From: Caulobacter flavus
GTDB lineage: Bacteria; Pseudomonadota; Alphaproteobacteria; Caulobacterales; Caulobacteraceae
Length of the DNA: 64,000 nucleotides
Assembly: GCF_003722335.1 (NCBI RefSeq)
Contig: NZ_CP026100.1
Location: forward strand, 5,368,001-5,432,000
Reading direction: 5' to 3'
Shown: one piece after another, positions 43,656 to 52,606 of the stretch
Layout: the number at the start of each line of letters is the position of its first letter
How positions within the stretch are numbered: position 1 is the stretch's first letter
Program-made: the position numbers and the translations under genes
Notes under the pieces: generated by a model
Told to the model about the DNA's origin: nothing
Database searches by the model: none
What the model saw: the letters and a program-made list of their open reading frames with translations, nothing else

Positions 43656-44117
43656 CTAGAGCGCCAGCGCCTGTTCCAAGGAGAAGGCCAGGGAAAGCGC
43701 CGCGCCGGTGGTCAGCAGCGTGCGCAGGCGGGGCCGCCAGGCGGGCCCCTCGTGGCTGGTGACGTCCCACAGCCATTGCAGCAGGAACACGAACAGGAAG
43801 CCGGAAAGCTGCCAGGCCGGGCCGAAGCGCTCGGCGCCCAGCATCAGCGCCACCCCGGCCAGCGGCGGCAGCAGCGACAAGCCCAGCGTCGCCCAGCGCG
43901 GACGGACATGGTCGATCTCGAGCCCGCAGCGCACGCCGCCGAGATAGGACAGCATGGCCGTCGAATAGGCCAGCAGCGCCACCAGCGCCGGACCGCGCTG
44001 GCTCTGGGGGCCGTAGCAGAACAGGCCGGACGCGATGACGAAGGGCGCCAGCGTGCAAAGGCCGAACACCCATACGGCGCGCGGAACAGGCACGCGTTCG
44101 GTCACGTGGTCCGTCAT
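43656..44117 (-). CDS. DUF3429 family membrane protein
   Basis: A 153-residue inner membrane protein with about five hydrophobic spans. Family-like features are RAVWVFGLCTLAPFVIASG at the N-terminus, YSTAMLSYLGGVRCGLEI in the middle and WRPRLRTLLTTGAALSL at the end. DUF3429 proteins are uncharacterized. The gene is convergent with the lipoprotein gene across the family B repeat and stands alone, with podJ ending 245 bp upstream on the same strand. Confidence 0.75.
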   Translation of the reverse strand: MTDHVTERVPVPRAVWVFGLCTLAPFVIASGLFCYGPQSQRGPALVALLAYSTAMLSYLGGVRCGLEIDHVRPRWATLGLSLLPPLAGVALMLGAERFGPAWQLSGFLFVFLLQWLWDVTSHEGPAWRPRLRTLLTTGAALSLAFSLEQALAL

Positions 44118-44305
44118 CAGCTCGTTACTCCTCCGGCAGGCCCGAAGGCCTTCCCCCCGCCCCGTTCACGATCGTCGGCGTCCCGGCCGACCGCGCAAAC
44201 CCTAGTCCAAACCGACCCCGAGATTGTTTCACCCGGCCCGATTTGCGTCGAAACGGTGACTATTACCGAGGTCGGCGGCCAGGTCCACGCTGGAAGTGGA
44301 CGGCA

Positions 44306-44337
44306 AAACGCCCCCGGAGCGGGCTCCGAGGGCGTTT
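44306..44337 (-). terminator. Intrinsic terminator of podJ
   Basis: Read on the minus strand, AAACGCCCTCGGAGC and GCTCCGGGGGCGTTT form a long GC-rich stem followed by T residues (GCGTTTTGCC). It starts 25 bp after the podJ stop. Confidence 0.8.
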
Positions 44338-44362
44338 CAGGATCTGCGGGCGGCGGCGCCGG

Positions 44363-47356
44363 TCAGCGCGCGAAGGCCGACAGGCGGTTCAGGGTCTCGC
44401 CGTCCAGGGCGCCGGAGGCCGGCAGGTTCTGGTCGCGCTGGTAGGCCTGGACAGCCATGCGCAGGGCCGGAGACGACACGCCGTCCTTGGGGCCCTGGTA
44501 GTAGCCGAGGCTGGACAGGGCGCGCTGGGCGGTGGCCGTGCCGGCCGACGGCGCGGCGGCGGTCGCCACCTGGGTCGTGCGCGGCGCGGCGGCCAGGCGC
44601 GAGCGGAAGGCCTCGGCCGAGCGCTCGGCGATGCGCTGGCTTTCCGGGGTCAGCTGGCCGCGCAGGGCCGAGGCGCGGGCCCGGGCGTCGGCGTCGCCGG
44701 CGCGGGCCGCGATCAGGTACCAGCGATAGGCTTCGGCCGGGTTCTGGGCGACGCCACGACCGTTCTCGTACAGCTGGGCCAGGTTGAACTGGCTGTCGAC
44801 CAGGCCGGTCTCGGCGGCCTTGCGGAACCAGTTGGCGGCCGTGGTCAGGTTCTTGTCGCCGCCGTCGCCGCGATAGGCGAACAGGGCGATGTTGTGCATG
44901 GCGCTAGGATCGCCGCCCTGGGCCGCGCGCTCGTACCAGCGACGGGCCTCGGCCAGGTCCTTCCTGACGCCGCCCTCACCCATCTCGGCCATCTTTGCGA
45001 GCAGGAACTGGGCCTTGGGCTGGCCGAGATTGGCGGCCTTGCGCAGCGGAGCGAGGCCGCCGCGGTCCTTGGCTTCCAGCCGGCTGACCGCCTCGGCGAA
45101 CAGGGCCGAGCCCTCGTCGACGGCGGCGGGGGCCGGAGCCTCGGGCTCGGCGGAGGCCGCGCCGGTCGAGGCGGCGGGGGTCACCACGGCCATGGACACG
45201 CGCGGCTGGGCCGGAGTGGTGTCGGCCTCGCGGGTCTTGATCTCGATATCGGTCGCGCGACCGGCGATGGCGCGGGCCACGCGGTCGTTCAGCGGACCGT
45301 CGCTGTCCTTGGGCAGCAGGGTCAGGCCGGCCGTGCCGACGCCCAGGGCCGCGGCGCCGGCCGAGACCAGCAGCGCGGTGACCAGGGTCGACGAGGACGT
45401 GCGCTTGTCCTTCTTCTGCAGCGCCTTGCCGAAGCCGGCGAACAGCGACTTGGCGGCGGCCTTGTCGGCCTTGGTCTTCGCCTTGGCCTTGGTCTCGGCG
45501 CCGGCGGCCGCGGCGCGGGCGGCGGCGCGGGCCTGCTCGATCACCTCGCGGGTCGACAGGGCGCGGGCCGGAGCCGGCGGCAGTTCGGGCTCGGGATCGA
45601 AGGCGTCGGCCTCGAACGACGGCGCCTCTATGCGCGGCGTGGCGGTAAAGCCGTCGGCGGCCTCGAAGTCCTCGTCGGCGAAGCCCGGGGCCTGCGGTTC
45701 CTCGACCGGGAAATCGGCGTCGAAGCCGCTGGAAGCCGACCAGCCGGTATCCACCGTCGCGGCCGGAACCGGCGCCGACACGGCGACCGGCGAAGCGGCG
45801 GGCGCCTGGAAGCTCGGTTGCGGGAAGGCCGGCTGCTCGAACACGTCCTCGGAGACGGTCTCGCCGCCGAACGAGAAGCGATCGGTTTCGAACGGCGACG
45901 GGGCCGGCGCGGCAGGGCGGACCGGCGCGGGGGCCGGGGTCTCGGCCAGGCGGCGCTGGGCGTCGGCCAGCCGGGTGTCGATCTTCTCGCGGGCCTCGTC
46001 GAGCAGGCGCGCGGTGCGCTCTTCCGACTGGCGGATGCGGTCGATCAGTTCCTGCGAGCTGCGTTCGGCGCGCTGATTCAGGCGATCGGTAACCCTAACC
46101 ACCTGATCGCCGACGTCGTCGATGGCCAGGGCGTTGCGACGTTCCGAGGCGCTGATGCGCTCGGCCAGCTTCTCGGTGATGCGGGCGATCTCGACGCCCA
46201 GCTTCTCCAGTGCCTGGGCCTGGACGCTGTCGGCGCGATTGAGCTTGTGCTCGACGCTGGAGGCGATGCGGGCCACCTCGCCGCCGACCTGCTCGATGGC
46301 GTTGGCCTGGCGGGCTTCGGAGGTCTGGATGCGGCGGTTGAAGGCGTCGGCCAGGCCGACCACTTCGCGGCCCATGCGCTCGATGGCCTGGGCCGAGCGC
46401 TGCTCGGCGGCCTGGATGTGGGCGGTCATCTCGCCCAGCTTGCGCTCCATGCGGTCGAAGCGGCCGTCGGCCGTCTCGCGCAGCTTGGCGGCCATCTCGA
46501 CGCGAGCGGCCTCCATCTTGGCCGACAGGCTTCCGGCCAGTTCTTCGAGACGCTTCTGGGCGCTGCCGCCCTCGCCTTCGACGGCCGACAGGCGGGTGTC
46601 CAGGGCCTGGAACGAGCCGCCCAGCTGCTGCAGCGCCTCGGCGGTGCGGGCCTCGGCGGCTTCCAGCCGTTCCTGCAGGCGGGCGACGACCTCGTCGACC
46701 AGACCGGCGGCGGGCGCCGCGTCGCGCGCGGCGACCTTGGCTTCCAGGGCGGCAAGGGTCTCGCGGGTGCGGCTCTCGCCTTCGTAGAGATGGTTGGCCA
46801 CGCGGCCGACGGCGCTTTCCAGCGCGCGCAGGGCCTCGGCCGAGCGCGGGCCGGCGGCCTCGTTCTCGATGCGGCGCAGGCGCTCGGCGTTGCGGGTCTG
46901 CTCGGTCTTGATCTCGTCGGCCAGGCCTTCGAAGCGGGCGGCGACGGCGATCTGCTCGCGCTCGGAATGCGACAGCCGCTGCAGCGCGCCGCGCACGGAC
47001 TGGTCGATGCCGGTGATGGCCTGGGCCGAACGGGCCTCGGCGGCCTCGATGCGCTGGGTCAGACGGTCGAGCGCCGTCGCCATGCGGCCCACCTCGTCGG
47101 CGGGATGCTCGGGCGCCTCGATGCGCGGCGGCGCCTCGGCGCGCTCGGCTTCAAGGTAAACGGAGCGGCCGTTCGAACGACCAGTATCGTTAACGGGATC
47201 GGCGGGAGGCGCGTCGAAACCGGCGGAATCACCCTCGATGATCATCCGGTTCAACCACTCGCCAAGGGTCATGCCCGAGCGACGGGCCAGGTCCTTGGCG
47301 ACCTCCCGTGCTTTCGGGTCAATTCCCTTTACGCTCCATGGAGCTGCAGCAGTCAT
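44363..47356 (-). CDS. podJ: Polar organizer protein PodJ
   Basis: A 997-residue polarity scaffold. The N-terminus (WSVKGIDPKAREVAKDLARR, SGMTLGEWLNRMI) is the conserved PodJ start. A long coiled coil of repeated helices follows to about residue 450, then a Pro/Phe-rich segment, a basic stretch (KAKAKTKADKAAAK), one membrane span near 655-683, Sel1/TPR repeats at about 760-880 (ARRWYERAAQGGDPSAMHN; AANWFRKAAETG; AYRWYLIAARAGD) and a peptidoglycan-binding domain at the C-terminus (ALSSLGYYQGPKDG). In Caulobacter PodJ localizes to the new pole, recruits PleC and pilus/holdfast factors and is cut in the periplasm. Start ATG 47356 follows GGGGAGAG. Confidence 0.93.
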   Translation of the reverse strand: MTAAAPWSVKGIDPKAREVAKDLARRSGMTLGEWLNRMIIEGDSAGFDAPPADPVNDTGRSNGRSVYLEAERAEAPPRIEAPEHPADEVGRMATALDRLTQRIEAAEARSAQAITGIDQSVRGALQRLSHSEREQIAVAARFEGLADEIKTEQTRNAERLRRIENEAAGPRSAEALRALESAVGRVANHLYEGESRTRETLAALEAKVAARDAAPAAGLVDEVVARLQERLEAAEARTAEALQQLGGSFQALDTRLSAVEGEGGSAQKRLEELAGSLSAKMEAARVEMAAKLRETADGRFDRMERKLGEMTAHIQAAEQRSAQAIERMGREVVGLADAFNRRIQTSEARQANAIEQVGGEVARIASSVEHKLNRADSVQAQALEKLGVEIARITEKLAERISASERRNALAIDDVGDQVVRVTDRLNQRAERSSQELIDRIRQSEERTARLLDEAREKIDTRLADAQRRLAETPAPAPVRPAAPAPSPFETDRFSFGGETVSEDVFEQPAFPQPSFQAPAASPVAVSAPVPAATVDTGWSASSGFDADFPVEEPQAPGFADEDFEAADGFTATPRIEAPSFEADAFDPEPELPPAPARALSTREVIEQARAAARAAAAGAETKAKAKTKADKAAAKSLFAGFGKALQKKDKRTSSSTLVTALLVSAGAAALGVGTAGLTLLPKDSDGPLNDRVARAIAGRATDIEIKTREADTTPAQPRVSMAVVTPAASTGAASAEPEAPAPAAVDEGSALFAEAVSRLEAKDRGGLAPLRKAANLGQPKAQFLLAKMAEMGEGGVRKDLAEARRWYERAAQGGDPSAMHNIALFAYRGDGGDKNLTTAANWFRKAAETGLVDSQFNLAQLYENGRGVAQNPAEAYRWYLIAARAGDADARARASALRGQLTPESQRIAERSAEAFRSRLAAAPRTTQVATAAAPSAGTATAQRALSSLGYYQGPKDGVSSPALRMAVQAYQRDQNLPASGALDGETLNRLSAFAR

Positions 47357-47521
47357 GCGAATCGCTCTCCCCGCACCTGGGGACCCACGCTAGTCACCGA
47401 TTCCTAGCGTGTAAACGCGACGGTAAACGCTAGATTTAGCGTTCCTGTGGACAGGTTAACAGACACAGTTACCAAGGTATGTACAGATGATTTGGTTCCC
47501 ATGGGTTAATGCGTATTAACC
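47357..47521 (-). promoter_or_regulatory. podJ upstream control region with cell-cycle-type motifs
   Basis: GANTC methylation sites at 47359-47363 (GAATC) and 47399-47403 (GATTC). A DnaA-box-like TGTGGACAG is at 47446-47454. Palindromes AACGCTA-GATT-TAGCGTT (47426-47443) and GGTTAAT-GCGT-ATTAACC (47504-47521) are present; the latter and GGTTAAC at 47454-47460 contain CtrA-like TTAA half sites, but the spacing is not the canonical 7. From the literature, podJ is controlled by DnaA, GcrA/CcrM methylation and CtrA in C. crescentus, so the motif set fits. Confidence 0.5.
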
Positions 47522-47558
47522 TATTGCCAGGCCGATTGTCGCAGGCCATCTGCGCGCC

Positions 47559-47771
47559 ATGGACATGATCCCGACCCTGATCGCGGCCGCGACGACGACC
47601 GCCCTCACCGTGCTGTTCGGCTGGCTGGGCGCGCGTCCTTCCAATCCCGCAAAGGGCCCGCGCATGGCGCCGTGGCGTCCCTTGATGATGGCGACGGCGG
47701 TGGCGACCATGCTTCTGGCCGCTCACGCGCTCAATCTTCTGGGCTTTAAGACGGGCGACCCGCGCTACTAG
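47559..47771 (+). CDS. Small two-span membrane protein, unknown function
   Basis: A 70-residue product with two hydrophobic segments (TLIAAATTTALTVLFGWLGA and MMATAVATMLLAAHALNLLG) joined by a short Pro/Lys loop (RPSNPAKGPRMAPWRP). No ribosome binding site of note precedes the ATG. The last 26 bp overlap the end of the convergent MprF-like gene. The clear membrane character supports a real gene, but the weak start signal leaves doubt. Confidence 0.55.
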   Translation: MDMIPTLIAAATTTALTVLFGWLGARPSNPAKGPRMAPWRPLMMATAVATMLLAAHALNLLGFKTGDPRY

Positions 47772-49404
47772 GCCGCGGCCTTTTCGTCAGGCCCGACATG
47801 CCGCCGGACGACAGGAGGCCGATGTCGGCGAGCAGAAACGGGATCGCCCAGCGGCGAGGCGCGGCAATGTAGCGCGGCTGCCAGACGGGGTCGTACTTGT
47901 CCTTGTAGCGGCGCACGCCCTGGAAATTGTAGATGCCCTCGCCGCGCTCGTAGAGCAGCCGGCCCACGCGCGACATGATCGGGGCCAGCGGACGGTCGTC
48001 CAGGCCCGCCAGCGGGGCCATGCCGAACTCGAACGCGGTGTAGCCCTCCGCCTTGCCCCACTGCAGGAGCTCGACGAACAGGTAGTCCATGATGTTCTTG
48101 GGCGCCTCGTCGGAGTAGCGCATCAGGTCCATCGAGAACGACGCCTTGTGGGCCGTGGTCCACAGCGTGGCGAACGCCACGATGCGGCCTTCCGAGCGCA
48201 CCAGGGCGACCGGGAACTCGGCGACGTAGCGCGGATCGAAGCCGCCCATCGAGAAGCTCTTCTCGCCGCCGGCGTGGTGGGCCAGCCAGGCGTCGGAGAT
48301 CACCCGCAGCTCGGCCATCACGGTCATGGCCGCGCCGGCCGGCAGCACCTCGAAGGCCGCGCCGCCCTCGCCGGCCTTGCGCCAGTTGCGGCGCAGGACC
48401 TCGCGACGGCGACCAGCCAGCGAAAAGCTCTCCAGCGGCACGATGGCGCTTTCGCCGGTCTTCTGGATGGCCAGGCCCAGGTCGACGGTGTCGGGCAGGT
48501 CTTCCGGGCCCAGGGCGTAGAAGCCCGCGCGGGCCGCGTGGGCGTCGGCCAGCTCGCGGAAACGCCAGAACAGCTCCATGCGCTCGTCGTGACGGCCGAT
48601 GGGCGGACCCAGGGCGATCCACGAGCGGCGGCGCACGCCGAACATCAGGAAGCTCTCGCCCGAGGCCGAGAACAGGAAGCGCTTGTCGCCTAGCAAGGCC
48701 AGATTCGAAGCCGGCTCGGCGGCTTCGGCCTTGGCCAGGATCGCGCGCACCCGGTCGAAGTCGGGGTCGGTGTCGTCGACGACCGGCGGGGTGGCCGGGG
48801 TGGCGATCAGCCGCCACACGCCGATGCCCATCAGCACCACCGCCGCGGCGATCGACGAGCGGATGGCCCGCGCGGCCTCGCGGTCGCCCATGATCCGCAT
48901 CCACGAGCGGTCGGCGTATTCGACGTGGTTGAACATCCACCAACCCAGGAACGCCGCCCCGCCGATGGCCGCGGCCGCCGACAGCAGCCAGCCGGGCGTG
49001 ATCTCCATCCGCGACAGGGCCGCCTTGCGCGGGAAGGCCTCGTGGAACGGCAGGATGGCTACGAAGAAGGCGGTCAGGGTCGCCGTCTCTTCCCAGTTCA
49101 GGCCCTTGAAGATCGCCAGCACCGCACCGGCCGCCAGCATCACCAGGCTGGCCCACCAGGCCGCGTCGAGCCGCGCGCGCAGGCCGAAGGCCAGCAGAAC
49201 CAGCACCAGGCCGATGATCGACGAGACGAAGTGGCTGATCTCGATCAGCGCCGAGGGGGCGAAGGCCAGCAGGATGGCGAAACGCGTCGGTTCCGACGGC
49301 GTCGCGCCCGACGCCAGCAGCAGCACCCCGGCCGAGGCGGCCAGGATGGCCGCGAGAGTCGGTGCGACCGCCAGAGCGGCGGGTCTCAGTTCTGGCGCGG
49401 ACAT
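47746..49404 (-). CDS. Short MprF-like phosphatidylglycerol aminoacyl-transferase (DUF2156)
   Basis: A 552-residue membrane protein. The N-terminal 220 residues have about six spans. The rest is the DUF2156/LPG-synthase C-terminal domain, with two GNAT-like halves: DKRFLFSASGESFLMFGVRR, WIALGPPIGR, REVLRRNWRKAGEGGAAFEV, GFDPRYVAEFPVALVRSEG, MDLMRYSDEAPKNIMDYLFVE and FEFGMAPLAGLDDRPLAP, ending with GIYNFQGVRRYKDKYDP (each as a separate block). Full-length MprF is about 840 residues, so the flippase half is much reduced. The enzyme probably adds an amino acid to phosphatidylglycerol using aminoacyl-tRNA. Start 49404 is chosen because the spans begin there. Confidence 0.82.
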   Translation of the reverse strand: MSAPELRPAALAVAPTLAAILAASAGVLLLASGATPSEPTRFAILLAFAPSALIEISHFVSSIIGLVLVLLAFGLRARLDAAWWASLVMLAAGAVLAIFKGLNWEETATLTAFFVAILPFHEAFPRKAALSRMEITPGWLLSAAAAIGGAAFLGWWMFNHVEYADRSWMRIMGDREAARAIRSSIAAAVVLMGIGVWRLIATPATPPVVDDTDPDFDRVRAILAKAEAAEPASNLALLGDKRFLFSASGESFLMFGVRRRSWIALGPPIGRHDERMELFWRFRELADAHAARAGFYALGPEDLPDTVDLGLAIQKTGESAIVPLESFSLAGRRREVLRRNWRKAGEGGAAFEVLPAGAAMTVMAELRVISDAWLAHHAGGEKSFSMGGFDPRYVAEFPVALVRSEGRIVAFATLWTTAHKASFSMDLMRYSDEAPKNIMDYLFVELLQWGKAEGYTAFEFGMAPLAGLDDRPLAPIMSRVGRLLYERGEGIYNFQGVRRYKDKYDPVWQPRYIAAPRRWAIPFLLADIGLLSSGGMSGLTKRPRPSSAGRPS

Positions 49405-49594
49405 CAAGACCCCTGAACGGCGAATCCCGGACCGGGAAACGTCATCGGCGCTTCTATAACGCGTCCGCGACGTTCTCGTCGCGCACGGCGATGCGAACGA
49501 TCGTTTGAATCGACTTGCTCCCAGCGTTCCGTGGCGTAGTCTGCTGCCCGAAGCGGGCCGCCAAGCGCCCGGCACGATCCAGGGAGAGCCCGCC

Positions 49595-50803
49595 ATGGCC
49601 GACTTCGGCGCCACCGAACTCGACACCTTCCGCGTCGAGACGCGCGCCTGGCTGGAGGCCAACTGCCCGCCGTCGATGCGCACGCCCATGACGGACGAGA
49701 AGGAAGCCCCCTGGGGCGGCCGCAAGGCGGAATGGAAGAATCCCGACGCCAAGCTCTGGCTCGACCGCATGGCCGAAAAGGGCTGGACCGCGCCGATGTG
49801 GCCCAAGGCCTATGGCGGCGGCGGCCTGTCGAAGGCCCAGAACAAGGTGCTGGAGCAGGAACTGCGCCGCATCAAGGCCCGTCCGGCCCTGATGAGCTTC
49901 GGCGTCTGGATGCTGGGCCCGGTGCTGCTGGAATACGCCACCGAGGAGCAGAAGCAGCGCTTCCTGCCGTCGATCGTGCGCGGCGAGACCCGCTGGTGCC
50001 AGGGCTACAGCGAGCCCGGCGCCGGCTCCGACCTCGCCAGCTTGCAGACCAAGTGCGAAGACAAGGGCGACCACTGGCTGATCAACGGCCAGAAGGTGTG
50101 GACCAGCTACGCCGACCAGGCCGACTGGATCTTCTGCCTGGTGCGCACCGATACGTCGAAGAAGCACGAGGGCATCTCGTTCGTGCTGTTCGACATGACC
50201 TCGCCGGGCGTCGAGGCCCGGCCGATCAAGCTGATCAGCGGCTCCTCGCCGTTCTGCGAGACCTTCTTCGACAACGTGAAGGTTCCGAAGGAGCAGTTGG
50301 TCGGCAAGGTCAACGGCGGCTGGGAGATCGCCAAGCGGCTTCTCCAGTACGAGCGCCAGAACATCAGCGCCTCGGGCTTCGGCGGCGGCGCTGGCCTGGA
50401 CGTGGTCGAGGCGGCCAAGACCCACGTCGGCGTCGACAGCGAAGGCCGCATCGCAGACGGCGACCTTCGGACCCGCATCGCCGCCCACAAGATGGACGCC
50501 CACGCCTTCCTGCTGACCGTGCGCCGCGCCGAGGCGGAGTCCAAGACCGGCTCGGGTCCTAGCGCCGCCGTCTCGATCATCAAGTACGCCGCCGCCAAGA
50601 TGAACCAGGAGCGCACCGAGCTGCTGGTCGAGGCCCTGGGCCTGCAGGGCCTGGGCTGGGAAGGCGAAGGCTTCACCGCCGACGAGATCGCCGCCCTGCG
50701 CTCGATGCTGCGCGCCAAGGGCAACTCGATCGAGGGCGGGACCAGCGAGGTCAATCTGAACGTCGTCGCCAAGCGCGTGCTTGGCCTGCTGGATCACCAG
50801 TAG
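49595..50803 (+). CDS. Acyl-CoA dehydrogenase family protein (subunit 1)
   Basis: A 402-residue FAD flavoenzyme that introduces a double bond next to a CoA thioester. Visible: LDRMAEKGWTAPMWPKAYGG, RWCQGYSEPGAGSDLAS (FAD/substrate contacts), NGQKVWTSYADQADW, and the C-terminal FAD-binding region AKGNSIEGGTSEVNLNVV. The catalytic Glu is not obvious by eye. ATG 49595 follows AGGGAGA. The gene order acyl-CoA dehydrogenase, DsbA-fold isomerase, acyl-CoA dehydrogenase resembles heteromeric acyl-CoA dehydrogenases of sterol or aromatic degradation operons. Confidence 0.9.
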   Translation: MADFGATELDTFRVETRAWLEANCPPSMRTPMTDEKEAPWGGRKAEWKNPDAKLWLDRMAEKGWTAPMWPKAYGGGGLSKAQNKVLEQELRRIKARPALMSFGVWMLGPVLLEYATEEQKQRFLPSIVRGETRWCQGYSEPGAGSDLASLQTKCEDKGDHWLINGQKVWTSYADQADWIFCLVRTDTSKKHEGISFVLFDMTSPGVEARPIKLISGSSPFCETFFDNVKVPKEQLVGKVNGGWEIAKRLLQYERQNISASGFGGGAGLDVVEAAKTHVGVDSEGRIADGDLRTRIAAHKMDAHAFLLTVRRAEAESKTGSGPSAAVSIIKYAAAKMNQERTELLVEALGLQGLGWEGEGFTADEIAALRSMLRAKGNSIEGGTSEVNLNVVAKRVLGLLDHQ

Positions 50804-50850
50804 GATGATCAACCTCTCCCAGAGGGAGGGGCCCGTCGCACGATGACCGG

Positions 50851-51471
50851 ATGCTGGCCATGATCGAGTTCTGGTACGAGTTCGCCTCCACCTACTCCTA
50901 CCCCGCCGCCATGCGGGTGGAGGATCTGGCCGCCCAGGCCGGGGTGGCGGTGCTGTGGCGGCCGTTCATCGTCGGCCCGCTGTTCAACGAGCAGCAGGGC
51001 CTGACCGACAGCCCGTTCAACGCCTTTCCGGTTAAGGGCGACTACATGTGGCGCGACCTGCAGCGGGTCTGCGACCGCGAAGGCCTGCCGCTGCACCATC
51101 CCAGCCAGTTCCCGCGCAACAGCTTGCTGGCCGCGCGCGTGGCGATCTGCGGGCTGGAAGACGGCTGGACGCCGGCCTTCAGCCGCGCCGTCTACCAGGC
51201 CAACTTCGTCGACGACCTCGACATCGGCAGCCCCGAGGTTCTGGCCCCGCTGATCGCCGGCGTGGGCGCGGGGCCCGAGCACGTGCTGGCGGCCGCCGGT
51301 TCGGCGCCGGTCAAGGACCAGCTGAAAGACCACGTGCGCCAGGCCCGCGAGCGCGGGCTGTTCGGCGCGCCCTCCTTCGTCACCGCCGACGGCGAGCTCT
51401 TCTGGGGCAACGACCGTCTCGAACAGGCCCTGGAATGGGCCGCCCGCCATCAAGATCCGGAGCAAGCCTGA
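50851..51471 (+). CDS. DsbA-fold 2-hydroxychromene-2-carboxylate isomerase family protein
   Basis: A 206-residue thioredoxin-fold protein of the HCCA isomerase/kappa glutathione transferase family. The first strand IEFWYEFASTYSYPAA carries the catalytic-type Ser of FASTYSY, and the cis-Pro loop is RGLFGAPSFVTADGELFWGNDRL (blocks GLFGAPSFV and FWGNDRL). In this family glutathione assists isomerization of aromatic breakdown products. It sits between two acyl-CoA dehydrogenase genes, 1 bp before the second. A start at 50860 is also possible; neither has a strong ribosome binding site nearby. Confidence 0.85.
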   Translation: MLAMIEFWYEFASTYSYPAAMRVEDLAAQAGVAVLWRPFIVGPLFNEQQGLTDSPFNAFPVKGDYMWRDLQRVCDREGLPLHHPSQFPRNSLLAARVAICGLEDGWTPAFSRAVYQANFVDDLDIGSPEVLAPLIAGVGAGPEHVLAAAGSAPVKDQLKDHVRQARERGLFGAPSFVTADGELFWGNDRLEQALEWAARHQDPEQA

Positions 51472-51472
51472 C

Positions 51473-52606
51473 ATGGCCGTCCTGACCGAAGAACAGACGA
51501 TGCTGCGCGATGCCGCCAAGGCCTGGTCGCAGGAAAGCGCGCCGGTCTCGGCCCTGCGACGCTTACGCAACGAGGGTTCGAAACAGACCTTCGATCCGGC
51601 CGCCTGGAGCGAGATGGGCCAGATGGGCTGGGCCGGCGTCGTCGTGCCCGAAGCCTACGAAGGCTCGGGCTTCGGCTATCTGGGCCTGGGCCTGATCCTG
51701 GAGGAGACCGGCAAGACCCTGGCCGCCTCGCCGCTCCTCTCCACCGCCCTGATCGCCGCCTCGGCGCTGGAGCTTGGCGGGTCCGACGCCCAGAAGGCTG
51801 CCTGGCTGCCGAAGATCGCCACGGGCGAGGCGGTCGCCACCCTGGCGATCGACGAGCACGCTCACCACAACCCCGCGCGCATCGCCCTGACCGCGACCAC
51901 AAGCGGCGAAGGTTGGGCCCTGAACGGGACCAAGACCTTCGTGCTCGACGGCGAGGCCGCCGACCTGCTGATCGTCGCCGCCCGCACCGGCGGCCAAAGC
52001 GGCGACACCGACGGGATCACCCTGTTCCTCGTGCCGGGCGACGCCCCGGGCGTGACCCGCACCCACCTGTCGCTAGCCGACAGCCGGGGTGCGGCCCGCA
52101 TCGCCTTCGACGGCGTCACGGTCGGCGCCGACGCAGTGCTGGGAGAGACCGACAAGGGCTGGGCGATCCTCGAACCCGTGCTCGACCGCGCCTATGCCGG
52201 CCTGGCGGCCGAGATGCTGGGCACGGCCAGCGCCGCCTTCGAGATCACGCTGGACTACCTGAAGACCCGCACCCAGTTCGGCCAGGTCATCGGCACGTTC
52301 CAGGCCCTGCAGCACCGGGCCGCCAAGTGGTTCACCGACCTGGAGACCACCCGCTCCTGCGTCGAGGCCGCGCTGGAGGCCCTGGACGCCGGCGCCGACG
52401 CCCGCGCCCTGTCCTCCCTCGCCAAGGCCAAGGCCAGCGAGGTGCTGCACCTGGCCTCCAACGAGATGGTCCAGATGCACGGCGGCATCGGCATGACCGA
52501 CGAGCACGACTCCGGCCTCTACATGAAGCGCGCCCGCGTGGCCGAGGCCCTGTTTGGCGGGGCCTCGTTCCATCGCGACCGCTATGCCCGGCTGATGGGC
52601 TTCTAG
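51473..52606 (+). CDS. Acyl-CoA dehydrogenase family protein (subunit 2)
   Basis: A 377-residue acyl-CoA dehydrogenase. Visible: EMGQMGWAGVVVPEAYEGSG, ALNGTKTFVLDGEAADLLIV, DRAYAGLAAEMLGTASAAFE, TRTQFGQVIGTFQALQHRAA (the conserved R-x-Q-F-G block) and the C-terminal MVQMHGGIGMTDEHDSGLYM, which binds FAD. It starts one base after the isomerase stop. Paired with the dehydrogenase at 49595, it could form a mixed alpha2beta2 enzyme as known in actinobacterial steroid degradation. Its stop overlaps the convergent methyltransferase gene by 4 bp. Confidence 0.9.
   Translation: MAVLTEEQTMLRDAAKAWSQESAPVSALRRLRNEGSKQTFDPAAWSEMGQMGWAGVVVPEAYEGSGFGYLGLGLILEETGKTLAASPLLSTALIAASALELGGSDAQKAAWLPKIATGEAVATLAIDEHAHHNPARIALTATTSGEGWALNGTKTFVLDGEAADLLIVAARTGGQSGDTDGITLFLVPGDAPGVTRTHLSLADSRGAARIAFDGVTVGADAVLGETDKGWAILEPVLDRAYAGLAAEMLGTASAAFEITLDYLKTRTQFGQVIGTFQALQHRAAKWFTDLETTRSCVEAALEALDAGADARALSSLAKAKASEVLHLASNEMVQMHGGIGMTDEHDSGLYMKRARVAEALFGGASFHRDRYARLMGF

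Noticed and set aside
44243-47407. Open frame of over 1000 codons opposite podJ
   Set aside because: Same GC-bias effect; podJ motifs on the other strand are unmistakable.
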